A DNA stretch of 9,772 nucleotides, taken from positions 1 through 9,772 of the forward strand of contig USQH01000046.1 of NCBI GenBank assembly GCA_900556765.1, given 5' to 3'. The position numbers and the translations under genes were made by a program. Below are positions 1-6,699 of this stretch, piece by piece. Position 1 is the first letter of the stretch, and each line of letters starts with the position of its first letter. The notes under the pieces are model-generated. The model was not told where the DNA came from, made no database searches, and worked only from the letters and a program-made list of their open reading frames with translations. This stretch comes from an uncultured Oscillospiraceae bacterium. GTDB lineage: Bacteria; Bacillota; Clostridia; Oscillospirales; Acutalibacteraceae.

Positions 1-171
1 GCCTTCCACGGCAACCAGTAATTCTCCTTGCGGAGCAGTATATTTTTTTGCGGGGTCTTTCAATTCATCATCCAAATGTTGAAAAGAGAGGTCTCTGTCA
101 AGGCGTTGAGCGTATTCGGCAATCAATGTCCGTACCTGATCGATATAAGACTTTCCGTCAACGATTTTCAT
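1..171 (-). CDS. GNAT-family N-acetyltransferase, N-terminal part (runs off left edge)
   Basis: Only the first 57 codons are present; the gene continues beyond base 1. The ATG at 171 has a clear GGAGG ribosome binding site (177-181) five bases upstream. The peptide begins MKIVDGKSYIDQVRTLIAEY and goes on through DLSFQ, an acidic LDDELKDP stretch, a KYTAPQGELLVA segment and VEG at the edge. This is the usual first helix, 'DLSFQ' loop and first strand of small GNAT acetyltransferases, which move an acetyl group from acetyl-CoA to an amine. The acetyl-CoA binding motif (R/QxxGxG/A) would lie outside the window, so the fold assignment rests on N-terminal resemblance only and the substrate cannot be said. 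The gene has its own promoter (208-236) and is divergent from the small membrane protein gene at 484, so it is probably not part of the mutS2-yqfC cluster. Confidence 0.7.
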   Translation of the reverse strand, partial: MKIVDGKSYIDQVRTLIAEYAQRLDRDLSFQHLDDELKDPAKKYTAPQGELLVAVEG

Positions 172-207
172 GATTTCCTCCACAAAACATTTTTATTCTT
201 AGATGTT

Positions 208-236
208 ATTTTATCATATTTTAGACTGGTTTTCAA
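208..236 (-). promoter_or_regulatory. Sigma-A-type promoter of the acetyltransferase gene
   Basis: Read on the minus strand, TTGAAA (231-236) is followed by exactly 17 bases and then TAAAAT (208-213). A TGA sits directly before the -10, which makes it an extended -10 element. Transcription would start about 30 bases upstream of the ATG at 171, leaving room for the GGAGG site. The sequence match is good; use in the cell is inferred. Confidence 0.7.
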
Positions 237-421
237 TTCATGTCATAATAACTACGGAGTAAGACCGTCACTGTATTTTTTTAGTTTGAATACAAGCACT
301 CCCAATGTTTACAATCACTGTTTTGACAGCCCACATCGTTAAGTCATACATTTCAATGACTTGATGATCCAAACTTATCTTTTTATAATCCTGAATTTAT
401 TTACAAAAATGAATGCATAAT

Positions 422-450
422 TTGACAAACGGCATAATTCGATGTAAAAT
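422..450 (+). promoter_or_regulatory. Sigma-A-type promoter of the small acidic membrane protein gene
   Basis: A perfect TTGACA (422-427), a 17-base spacer and TAAAAT (445-450) match the vegetative consensus closely. The predicted start near 457 leaves a leader of roughly 27 bases ending in GGAGG (471-475) ahead of the ATG at 484. This is the strongest promoter in the window by sequence and suggests that the downstream gene is well expressed in growing cells. Confidence 0.8.
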
Positions 451-483
451 GAATATACTAAACCTGAACTGGAGGTAATTTAT

Positions 484-726
484 ATGAAATGCAAAAAAGA
501 TTTTAACGTGTTTACACTTATCGGTATCATTCTCGCTGCCGTTGCCGCGGTCGCAGGAATTGCATACGTCGTTTACCGCTTTATCGGGCGCAGATGCTTG
601 ACCGATCACGACTGCTGCTACGAGTACGATTACGATGACGATTTTGATGAAAGCGACTGCGACGATTGCGATTGCTGCGATGACGACGCAGACGAAACTG
701 AGGAAAAGGCGGACGACGCCGAATAA
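484..726 (+). CDS. Small single-pass membrane protein with acidic, Cys-rich tail
   Basis: An 80-residue protein I do not recognise as a named family. It starts at the ATG at 484, eight bases after a GGAGG site and below a near-consensus promoter, and a terminator hairpin follows, so it is very probably a real single-gene transcript. Residues 1-9 are short and basic (MKCKKDFNV). Residues 10-34 form one hydrophobic helix of alanine, isoleucine and valine, followed by GRR. The remaining 40-odd residues are almost all Asp, Glu, Tyr and Cys. There are seven cysteines (38, 44, 45, 59, 62, 64, 65), including CDDCDCC, and the protein ends ETEEKADDAE. The basic residues on both sides of the helix leave orientation uncertain. 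A metal-binding or charge-scaffold role is a guess from composition. Short membrane proteins with acidic tails do occur in related clostridia, but I cannot assign a function. Confidence 0.8.
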   Translation: MKCKKDFNVFTLIGIILAAVAAVAGIAYVVYRFIGRRCLTDHDCCYEYDYDDDFDESDCDDCDCCDDDADETEEKADDAE

Positions 727-757
727 TCCGTTCATCAAAAACTACAACAGCGCATAC

Positions 758-793
758 AAAAGCTCCTGCGATATTGCATCGCGGGAGCTTTTT
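758..793 (+). terminator. Intrinsic terminator, probably bidirectional
   Basis: Bases 758-772 and 778-792 form a 15-pair stem with one T-G wobble (arm core AGCTCCTGCGAT) closed by a 5-base loop. On the plus strand it is followed by TTTTTGTGTTGTTTT, a good T tract, and it lies about 30 bases after the stop of the small membrane protein gene. Read leftward it ends with TTTT and lies about 60 bases past the mutS2 stop, so it can serve both convergent genes, more weakly for mutS2. Confidence 0.85.
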
Positions 794-831
794 GTGTTGT
801 TTTCGGGTATGCATATCCCATTTTGTTATTT

Positions 832-850
832 ATATTCCGTCTCGGAATAT
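832..850 (-). other. Short hairpin at the mutS2 stop codon
   Basis: ATATTCCG (832-839) and CGGAATAT (843-850) form a perfect 8-pair stem with a 3-base loop. On the minus strand the stem begins with the last base of the mutS2 TAA stop codon. No T run follows, so it is not an intrinsic terminator alone. It could protect the 3' end of the operon transcript or be incidental. Confidence 0.45.
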
Positions 851-3216
851 TATTTCAGTTCAACTATGGTCACGCCGTCCTCGCCTTCACCGAAAACACC
901 GAGACGATAACTGCGAACACAGCGATGGCCGCGCAAATAATCTTGTATGGCACGGCGCAAAGCACCCGTACCTTTGCCGTGGATAACAGTCAGTATATTT
1001 ACGCCCGACATAACCGCTCCGTCAATAAATCGGTCAAGCTCCAGCAACGCCTCGTCGACCGTCATTCCACGAAGATCAAGCTCCGTACGCACCTCGCGCT
1101 CGGCGCGGGACACAGTACGTCTGCCGCCCGAACGGTCGACCTCTTTCTTCGGCGAATCGACCAAACGCAGACGGTCGGCACTGATTTTTGTACGCATTAT
1201 TCCCGCCTGAACCATTACATTGCCGTCGGCGTCCGGCAAGGTCAGCAGATCGCCCTGTTTGTCAATATCGGCAATAAGCACGCGGTCGCCGACGCGCAAA
1301 GGACGCGGAAGCTTATAAGCCGACTTTTTCTCGCCGCCATCGGTCTTTTCCATGCGTTTTATGCCCTGCTTCATGGCGGCTTTTGCACGGCGCGCCATAT
1401 CGTCGGCGTTGCCGCTCGACTGCTTGCGAATACGATCAATCTCGTCGATCATGGCTCCTGCCTCGCGCTCCGCCTTTTGAACTATGCGTTGCGCCTTTTG
1501 TTCGGCGCGCTCAATGATTTTTTTGCGCTCGGCGTCGGCACTTTCACGCAGCTTTGCCGCCTCTTCCTTTGCATCGCTAAGTGCCCTCCGCAGGCGCTCA
1601 GCCTCCTCGCGCTCGGCATCGGCAGATGACCGAGCCTGTTCGAGCGTGCGAACCACGCTTTCAAGCCGTGCATCGTTTTCGGCAATGAATGAGTCGGCAC
1701 GCGCGACGATATCATGCGACAATCCGAGCCGTTCGGATATGGCAAACGCGTTCGAGCGGCCCGGTACGCCGATAAGCAGGCGGTATGTCGGCCGCAGCGA
1801 CTCAACGTCAAACTCACAGCAGGCGTTTTCAACACCGTCGGTATCGAGCGCGTACGCTTTCAGCTCCGAATAATGGGTAGTCGCGGCAATGCGGCAGCCC
1901 TGCTCACGCAGGCGCTCGATTATTGCCGTGGCAAGTGCCGCACCTTCAACAGGATCTGTTCCGGCGCCCAACTCATCCAGCAAAACGAGCGTATTCTTGC
2001 CTGCGTTTTGTATTATGTCAACTAAATTAACCATGTGCGATGAAAAGGTGGACAGCGACTGTTCGATCGACTGCTCGTCGCCGATATCCGCCATCACTAC
2101 CGAATAGACCGACACCGAGCTTTCGTCAGACGCCGGTATCATCAGGCCGCACATCGTCATCAAAGTCAACAGTCCCAGCGTTTTCAGGCTGACCGTTTTA
2201 CCGCCGGTATTGGGGCCGGTGATGACCAGCGTATCAAAGCGATTGCCAAGTTCGATATCAATTGGGACGACCGAGTTTTTGTCAATCAACGGGTGTCGTG
2301 CGCGCAAAAGCACCGTTGCACCGTCGTCACGAACTCGCGGTCGCACCGCTTTCATCGCAAAAGCCATATTCGCCTTTGCAAATATCAAATTAAGCTCCAC
2401 CGCACAGTCGTAGCTGAGGCTGATCGAATCGGCAAAGCCGCCCGCCAAAGCTGACAGCTCTGCGAGTATGCGCTCAATCTCTGCCTCCTCCTTTGCAAGG
2501 AGCACTTTTATATCGTTGTTTGCCTCAACCACCGACGCCGGCTCGATAAACACGGTCGCACCGGTCGACGACGTGTCGTGCACAAGTCCGGGTACAGACG
2601 AGCGACATTCGCTTTTTACAGGTACGACATACCGACCGGAGCGCATTGTCACGACCGGCTCCTGCAAATATTTTTGGTACTGCACCGAGCGAATTATTTT
2701 TTCCAAACGCTCTCGCACAGAGCTTTCGGCAGCGCGCTTTTTGCGTCGGATATCGGCAAGCGCCGTCGACGCATGATCGCTGATCTCGTCGGCGCTGATT
2801 ATTGCGGAAAATATTTTATCCTCCAAAAAGCGATTGGAGGTTATTGCGTCGAACAGCGGCGTGAGCGCGGGTGAGGACTGTTCGCTGCGGCCGAACCAAT
2901 CCTTCAGTGAGCGGTAAACGCGCAGATTTTCAGCGATGTCGAGTAGCTCCACCGCCGACAATGACGCTCCGGCGGCGGCTCTGGTGACCGCTCCCTTGAC
3001 ATTGCCGAGCGACCCGAACGACGGCGACGCATAACGCGCCGTAAGTACATATGCTTCGTCGGTCTGTTCAAGCAAGTGTTCTACCTCGGCGGCATCGGTC
3101 GACGGAACAATACGGCGAGCGGCGTCGGCACTGTCCTCACAGGCGGTGAGAGCGGCAAGCATTTCAAGAATTTTATCAAGTTCCAGCACGCGCGCGTGCT
3201 TCATTATGTCATACAT
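850..3216 (-). CDS. mutS2: MutS2 family ATPase with C-terminal Smr domain
   Basis: A full-length (788 residues) MutS2. The family acts as a dimeric ATPase clamp. It has been linked to suppression of homologous recombination and, in Bacillus, to collided-ribosome rescue (also called RqcU). Visible in order: the MutS2 core and clamp (about 1-320), Walker A GPNTGGKT (334-341), the ABC signature region around SIEQSLSTFSSHM (383-395), Walker B LVLLDELGAGTDP (410-422), the His switch TTHYSELK (446-453), a long charged coiled coil (about 515-600), a KOW-like linker (about 638-686) and an Smr domain (712-788) with LDLRG and HGKGTGALR (746-754). All key ATPase residues are intact. The ATG at 3216 directly follows the recO TAA, and its GAGGAG site lies inside the last codons of recO, which points to translational coupling. 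A second ATG at 3204 is possible but less well placed. Unlike MutS, it lacks the N-terminal mismatch-recognition domain. Confidence 0.95.
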   Translation of the reverse strand: MYDIMKHARVLELDKILEMLAALTACEDSADAARRIVPSTDAAEVEHLLEQTDEAYVLTARYASPSFGSLGNVKGAVTRAAAGASLSAVELLDIAENLRVYRSLKDWFGRSEQSSPALTPLFDAITSNRFLEDKIFSAIISADEISDHASTALADIRRKKRAAESSVRERLEKIIRSVQYQKYLQEPVVTMRSGRYVVPVKSECRSSVPGLVHDTSSTGATVFIEPASVVEANNDIKVLLAKEEAEIERILAELSALAGGFADSISLSYDCAVELNLIFAKANMAFAMKAVRPRVRDDGATVLLRARHPLIDKNSVVPIDIELGNRFDTLVITGPNTGGKTVSLKTLGLLTLMTMCGLMIPASDESSVSVYSVVMADIGDEQSIEQSLSTFSSHMVNLVDIIQNAGKNTLVLLDELGAGTDPVEGAALATAIIERLREQGCRIAATTHYSELKAYALDTDGVENACCEFDVESLRPTYRLLIGVPGRSNAFAISERLGLSHDIVARADSFIAENDARLESVVRTLEQARSSADAEREEAERLRRALSDAKEEAAKLRESADAERKKIIERAEQKAQRIVQKAEREAGAMIDEIDRIRKQSSGNADDMARRAKAAMKQGIKRMEKTDGGEKKSAYKLPRPLRVGDRVLIADIDKQGDLLTLPDADGNVMVQAGIMRTKISADRLRLVDSPKKEVDRSGGRRTVSRAEREVRTELDLRGMTVDEALLELDRFIDGAVMSGVNILTVIHGKGTGALRRAIQDYLRGHRCVRSYRLGVFGEGEDGVTIVELK

Positions 3217-3966
3217 TTACTTCTCCTCATGCGCAAAAAGCGATTTGTAGAACGAAAGGGCGGCAAAATCGCGTCCACTCTGTGCCAAAATGTAGTTTTC
3301 GGTTATCTGAGACAGCTGCTTAATCCCCTCGTCCGGCAATGAAAAGCTGAACAGCCGTTCAAGCGGACTTGAGCAGATGTGGCGCATTGCCGCAAGGACT
3401 CCGCGCTGTACGGGTACGTGATTGCCGCTGTCGCATTTGCTGCAAAACAGGGTACCGTCGACAAGGCTGAAGCGCATTTCACCGTTGTCGTCGCCGCAAT
3501 CGGCACAGCCGCTCAGTTCGGGCATAAAGCCGCTTATAGCCGCCATTCGCAGCTCAAATATTGCCTTTATCGCCGTAGGCGATAGGCGGTCAAATCGGGC
3601 GAGCAAATGCAGGCAATTCAGTATCAGCCTCAGCTCCTCCTCAGCCCCGACGCCCTCAGCTCCGAAAACGCAGCACATTTCACAAAAATACTGTGCGAGC
3701 GACAGACGCTCGATATCGGAGCGCAGTTCAAAAAAAATGTCGATCGGATCGGCCTCGTCGATCGTGTATGTATCGCGGTTGCAAAAGAGGGTCAGCTCGG
3801 AGTATCCGAGCAGCTGAGTCGCGGCGGCACTGTTGCCCTTGAGCCGGCGGGCGCGCCGCACAAAAGCGCGTATCACACCGAGGTCAGGCGTCAGAACGGT
3901 GACCAGTCTGTCCTCATTTTTCACCGCCGTATCCCTGATTATCAGTCCCCGTGTGTTGATCCGCAC
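3217..3966 (-). CDS. recO: DNA repair protein RecO
   Basis: RecO (249 residues, the usual length) works with RecR and RecF to load RecA onto SSB-coated single-stranded DNA and anneals complementary strands. The N-terminal OB-fold begins MRINTRGLIIRDTAVKNEDR, with the typical 'GLIIRDT...E.DRLVTVLT.D.G' pattern. The middle is helical, and a zinc-binding Cys4 site is seen as C154-x2-C157 and C175-x2-C178. The start codon is GTG at 3966, seven bases below a strong GGAGG site. It sits inside the reading frame of the yqzL-like gene, giving a 53-base overlap and probable coupling. The stop codon touches the mutS2 start. The era-yqzL-recO order matches Bacillus. Confidence 0.93.
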   Translation of the reverse strand: MRINTRGLIIRDTAVKNEDRLVTVLTPDLGVIRAFVRRARRLKGNSAAATQLLGYSELTLFCNRDTYTIDEADPIDIFFELRSDIERLSLAQYFCEMCCVFGAEGVGAEEELRLILNCLHLLARFDRLSPTAIKAIFELRMAAISGFMPELSGCADCGDDNGEMRFSLVDGTLFCSKCDSGNHVPVQRGVLAAMRHICSSPLERLFSFSLPDEGIKQLSQITENYILAQSGRDFAALSFYKSLFAHEEK

Positions 3967-4063
3967 ACCGCTCTACCTCCTTTGCAGTCAGCTCCCGATA
4001 CGCCAAGTAATCGGCTACATGACCTGACCGTGCAAACTTGCTCCACGCATTATCGCTCGTCAT
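3914..4063 (-). CDS. yqzL: YqzL-like small protein overlapping recO
   Basis: A 49-residue gene between era and recO. The ATG at 4063 is preceded by GGAG (4074-4077) at a 10-base spacing. The peptide begins MTSDNAWSKFARSGHVADYL and continues AYRELTAKEVE. The pattern W-x-x-F-x-x-(T/S)-G-x-(V/I)-x-x-Y-L-x-Y/F-(K/R)-E-L is the signature of YqzL, a short Firmicute protein of unknown function that lies at exactly this place, between era and recO, in Bacillus. The last 17 residues run into the recO coding region in another frame and look unconserved, so the function, if any, lies in the first 30 residues. The overlap and the GGAGG site used by recO inside this gene suggest that translating it helps recO start. 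The assignment is from the pattern and location; no similarity search was run. Confidence 0.65.
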   Translation of the reverse strand: MTSDNAWSKFARSGHVADYLAYRELTAKEVERCADQHTGTDNQGYGGEK

Positions 4064-4137
4064 TTTTTCATCGCTCCGTCCGATTTGTTTTTACAATATA
4101 ATCATTTGACGCGAGAGATAAAATATAAGTGGAAAAA

Positions 4138-5052
4138 TCAGTCCAATTCAAAATTGTGTATCAGCGACTGACGGTTGCGCCAGTCCTCCTTCACCTTTAC
4201 CCAGCAGGACAGGTTGACCTTGCACTCAAAAAAGGTCTCCATGTCGTGACGGGCGTATGAAGAAACCTTTTTCAGCATCGAGCCGCCCTTGCCGATAACT
4301 ATTCCCTTGTGTGACTCGGATTCACAGTAAATAACGGCGTCAATGTCCACGATATCCTCGCCCGACGACGTTTGTCTGTCCTTGAATTTTTCGATAACGA
4401 CGGCGATACCGTGTGGAACTTCCTTGTCAAGGCTGCGGAGCAGCTTTTCCCGGATTATCTCCGCGGCAAGTGAGCGCTCGGTTTGGTCGGTAAGCATATC
4501 ATCGTCAAAAAAGTGCGGTCCCTCCTGCGCGAATTTTGTCAGTTCCTCGACAAGAGTGTCGCAGCCGTAGCCGTCGCGCGCAGAAGAATAGACAACTGCG
4601 GAAAAATTAAACAGACTCGTATACGCCGCCGTGATCGAGAGCAGCTTTTCCTTATCATTCAGCAGGTCAATCTTATTTATGACAAGCAGAGCGGGAATGT
4701 GCTGTTTTTTGAATTTTTCTATCAGCGAAATATCAGCCTTGCTCGGACTGCCGCGAAACTCGGATGCATCGACCACCAGCATTGCCGCGTCAACGTCGCC
4801 GACCGAGTCCTCGATAGCCTTTACCATTGATTTGCCGAGCACATTGCGCGGCTTGTGCAATCCCGGCGTGTCAATGAAAACGAGCTGTGTTTCATCACGC
4901 GTCAGAACGCCCATTATACGGTTGCGAGTCGTCTGCGGCTTGTCCGATACGATGGCGACCTTTTGCCCCAGTATGCGGTTCATAATGGACGATTTGCCGA
5001 CATTCGGCTTTCCGACAATGGCGATAAACGCGCCGCGAGTGTTTTGGTTCAT
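4138..5052 (-). CDS. era: GTPase Era
   Basis: Era (304 residues) is an essential GTPase that binds the 3' end of 16S rRNA and takes part in 30S subunit maturation. The GTPase domain shows G1 GKPNVGKS (14-21), the switch I QTTRNRI (40-46), G3 DTPG (61-64), G4 NKID (126-129) and a G5-like SSARDGYG (156-163). The C-terminal KH domain holds the GKGG loop (254-257) in IVIGKGGSMLKK and ends WRNRQSLIHNFELD, a normal Era C-terminus. The ATG at 5052 fits the domain start, but only a weak purine stretch (GGGGAACGGAAA) lies upstream. It follows ybeY after a 103-base gap, and the two products act in the same rRNA maturation step, so co-transcription makes sense. Confidence 0.96.
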   Translation of the reverse strand: MNQNTRGAFIAIVGKPNVGKSSIMNRILGQKVAIVSDKPQTTRNRIMGVLTRDETQLVFIDTPGLHKPRNVLGKSMVKAIEDSVGDVDAAMLVVDASEFRGSPSKADISLIEKFKKQHIPALLVINKIDLLNDKEKLLSITAAYTSLFNFSAVVYSSARDGYGCDTLVEELTKFAQEGPHFFDDDMLTDQTERSLAAEIIREKLLRSLDKEVPHGIAVVIEKFKDRQTSSGEDIVDIDAVIYCESESHKGIVIGKGGSMLKKVSSYARHDMETFFECKVNLSCWVKVKEDWRNRQSLIHNFELD

Positions 5053-5120
5053 ATTATTTCCGTTCCCCGTTCATTATATTTTTAACGTCATTATTTCGGC
5101 GAACAAAAAACTTGTGCCGC

Positions 5121-5159
5121 CTATGTGCTTGTCTCTATATTCTATGCGCTTGTCTCTAT
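5121..5159. repeat. Tandem duplication at the ybeY 3' end
   Basis: CTATGTGCTTGTCTCTAT (5121-5138) and CTATGCGCTTGTCTCTAT (5142-5159) are 18-base copies with one mismatch and a 21-base period. The right copy contains the ybeY stop codon (5156-5158), so the left copy lies in the 3' leader towards era. It looks like a recent local duplication. Confidence 0.7.
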
Positions 5160-5632
5160 CTTTCGACTCCGAGCGCAGTCATTACGGCGTCCTCGGTATC
5201 CCTCATGATCGCCGCCTCCATGCCGCCGTTCACATGGTCGAAACCGAGCAAATGCAGCATAGAATGTACCGTCAAAAACGACATCTCGCGTTCAAACGAA
5301 TGGCCGTACTCCTCCGACTGGCGCAGTGCGTGCTCGACCGAAATCACTATATCGCCGAGCTGTAACGCCTGAGTTTCGGGATCAAGATCGTATTTGCCGT
5401 TCTCGCCGAGCGGAAATGACAGTACGTCGGTCGAGCGGTCGATATTTCGAAACTGTGCATTTAGCTGATGTATAGCGTCGTCGTCGACAAAGGTAACCAC
5501 AACCTCCGCCGGATCGGTGAAATTCTGATTGTCCAACACCGCCGCACACGAGCGGCGAATAAGCATACGCATACCAGTCGGTATCTTTACCGCCTTTTGC
5601 TGATTTTGTATAATGACCTTAACCTTTGCCAT
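5156..5632 (-). CDS. ybeY: Endoribonuclease YbeY (rRNA maturation factor)
   Basis: YbeY (158 residues) is a metal-dependent RNase needed for 16S rRNA 3' end maturation and ribosome quality control. The diagnostic zinc motif HSMLHLLGFDH (123-133) supplies the three histidines H123, H127 and H133. Upstream, VVVTFVDDDAIHQLNAQFR and DVLSFPLGE are typical family segments. I choose the ATG at 5632 because it has an AAAGGAG site eight bases upstream and the family begins here. A start at 5659 would add nine residues read from the phoH tail. The gene overlaps the phoH stop by 14 bases, so translation is probably coupled. The usual Bacillus neighbour between phoH and ybeY, the HD phosphodiesterase gene yqfF/pgpH, is absent. 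Confidence 0.93.
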   Translation of the reverse strand: MAKVKVIIQNQQKAVKIPTGMRMLIRRSCAAVLDNQNFTDPAEVVVTFVDDDAIHQLNAQFRNIDRSTDVLSFPLGENGKYDLDPETQALQLGDIVISVEHALRQSEEYGHSFEREMSFLTVHSMLHLLGFDHVNGGMEAAIMRDTEDAVMTALGVER

Positions 5633-6596
5633 TGTGTTTGCTCCTTTTTGACTCCTCATACTTGTCGTATGCCTTTACGATACGCTGCACCAACTGGTGC
5701 CGCACCACGTCCTTTTGACTGAATTTTACTATCTCGATATCTTCGACACCCTTTAAAACATGGGACGCCTCGACCAAGCCCGATTTTTTGCTGTCGGCAA
5801 GGTCGATCTGCGTAATGTCGCCCGTGACGACCATTTTTGAATTAAAGCCGAGTCGGGTCAAAAACATTTTCATTTGTTCGGGCGTTGTGTTCTGCGCTTC
5901 GTCAAGGATTATAAAACTGTCCTCAAGTGTGCGTCCGCGCATATATGCAAGCGGCGCTACCTCGATATTGCCGCGCTCCTGATAGCGCTGAAAGCTCTCC
6001 GCGCCCAGCATATCGAACAGCGCGTCGTACAGCGGGCGCAGATACGGATCGACTTTTTGCTGTAAATCTCCCGGCAAAAAGCCCAGCTTTTCGCCCGCCT
6101 CCACTGCCGGCCGCGTTATGATAATTCGGTTGACCGTATGCTCCCGAAAAGCGGCGACCGCCTGTGCAACGGCAAGATAGGTTTTTCCCGTTCCGGCAGG
6201 TCCGATGCCTATAACTATCGTATTATTTTTTATTGCGTCGACATATTTCTGCTGACCGAGCGTCTTTGGCTTTATGGGTCGTCCCTTTGCCGTTATGCAT
6301 ATGCAGTCACTGCCGAGCTTTTCAAGCTTATCGGCATTGCCCTCGTCGGACAGGGCAATTGCATAACGCACATTTTGCTCGTTAAGCATTTCCCCCTTCG
6401 ACGCAAGGGAAAGCAAAGCCGACACTGCATTTGCCGCTCTGGCTACATTCTCCTCATCGCCGCCGATCTTCAGCTCGCTGCCGCGCATGACGACCGAAAC
6501 ACCGTATTCATTTTCAATTATTTTTATATTTTCATCAAAGCTACCGAAAAGGTTGACCGCGTAGTCGAGGCGGTCGATATTAACTGTCCGTTCCAG
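5619..6596 (-). CDS. phoH: PhoH-family ATPase, probably with a CTG start
   Basis: A PhoH-like P-loop ATPase of the RNA-linked type often encoded beside ybeY; its exact role is unclear. It shows Walker A GPAGTGKT (132-139), ITRPAVEAGEKLGFLPG, and Walker B FIILDEAQN ending at residue 236, followed by VTGDITQIDL. The first in-frame ATG is at 6488 (289 residues). However, the frame is open and family-like 36 codons further up, with LERTVNIDRLDYAVNLFGSF and then DENIKIIENEYGV, which matches the normal PhoH N-terminus. Between the in-frame TGA at 6603-6605 and this stretch there is no ATG, GTG or TTG. A CTG at 6596 sits 10 bases below AAGGAG (6607-6612) and gives the normal length of 325 residues, so I place the start there. 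ATA at 6602, a start at 6488, or a one-base sequence error are the alternatives. It has its own extended -10 promoter. Confidence 0.85.
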   Translation of the reverse strand: MERTVNIDRLDYAVNLFGSFDENIKIIENEYGVSVVMRGSELKIGGDEENVARAANAVSALLSLASKGEMLNEQNVRYAIALSDEGNADKLEKLGSDCICITAKGRPIKPKTLGQQKYVDAIKNNTIVIGIGPAGTGKTYLAVAQAVAAFREHTVNRIIITRPAVEAGEKLGFLPGDLQQKVDPYLRPLYDALFDMLGAESFQRYQERGNIEVAPLAYMRGRTLEDSFIILDEAQNTTPEQMKMFLTRLGFNSKMVVTGDITQIDLADSKKSGLVEASHVLKGVEDIEIVKFSQKDVVRHQLVQRIVKAYDKYEESKRSKHNGKG

Positions 6597-6635
6597 CCTT
6601 ATTCAACTCCTTGATTTAGTTATCCCTGTTTTTGT

Positions 6636-6644
6636 AGTATAGCA
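6636..6644 (-). promoter_or_regulatory. phoH: Extended -10 promoter upstream of phoH
   Basis: On the minus strand TGC followed by TATACT (-10 at 6636-6641, TG at 6643-6644) is a good extended -10 element. The -35 region is poor (about TTTTAA at 17 bases), as is common for extended -10 promoters. A start near 6629 would give a leader of about 33 bases containing the AAGGAG site. It lies in the 100-base gap after yqfD and would let phoH-ybeY-era-recO-mutS2 be expressed during growth without the sporulation genes. Confidence 0.55.
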
Positions 6645-6699
6645 CACTTTTTTCAATATTAAAAGCAGTGCATAGCATAAATTTTACTATTTTTGCACA

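Larger units (their letters stand above)
172..483. other. AT-rich divergent intergenic region with two outward promoters
   Basis: This 312-base spacer separates the leftward acetyltransferase gene from the rightward small membrane protein gene. It is much richer in A and T than the coding DNA to its right. It carries a good vegetative promoter at each end (208-236 minus, 422-450 plus). I found no convincing coding frame, RNA gene, riboswitch or strong hairpin in the central part (about 240-420). The open frame on the plus strand at 28-342 has no ribosome binding site and starts inside the acetyltransferase gene, so I do not accept it. Confidence 0.6.

Noticed and set aside
397..738. 113-residue minus-strand frame opposite the small membrane protein
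   Set aside because: It is the complement of the acidic Asp codons (giving Val/Ile runs) with no ribosome binding site, while the plus frame has a promoter, GGAGG and terminator.
823..1629. 268-residue open frame on the plus strand
   Set aside because: It lies wholly opposite the mutS2 Smr and coiled-coil region, has no ribosome binding site and a low-complexity composition; it is an antisense shadow.
5073..5078. Perfect TATAAT on the minus strand just upstream of era
   Set aside because: There is no -35 at 16-18 bases and the start would fall only about 13 bases before the ATG, so it is probably chance in an AT-rich gap.
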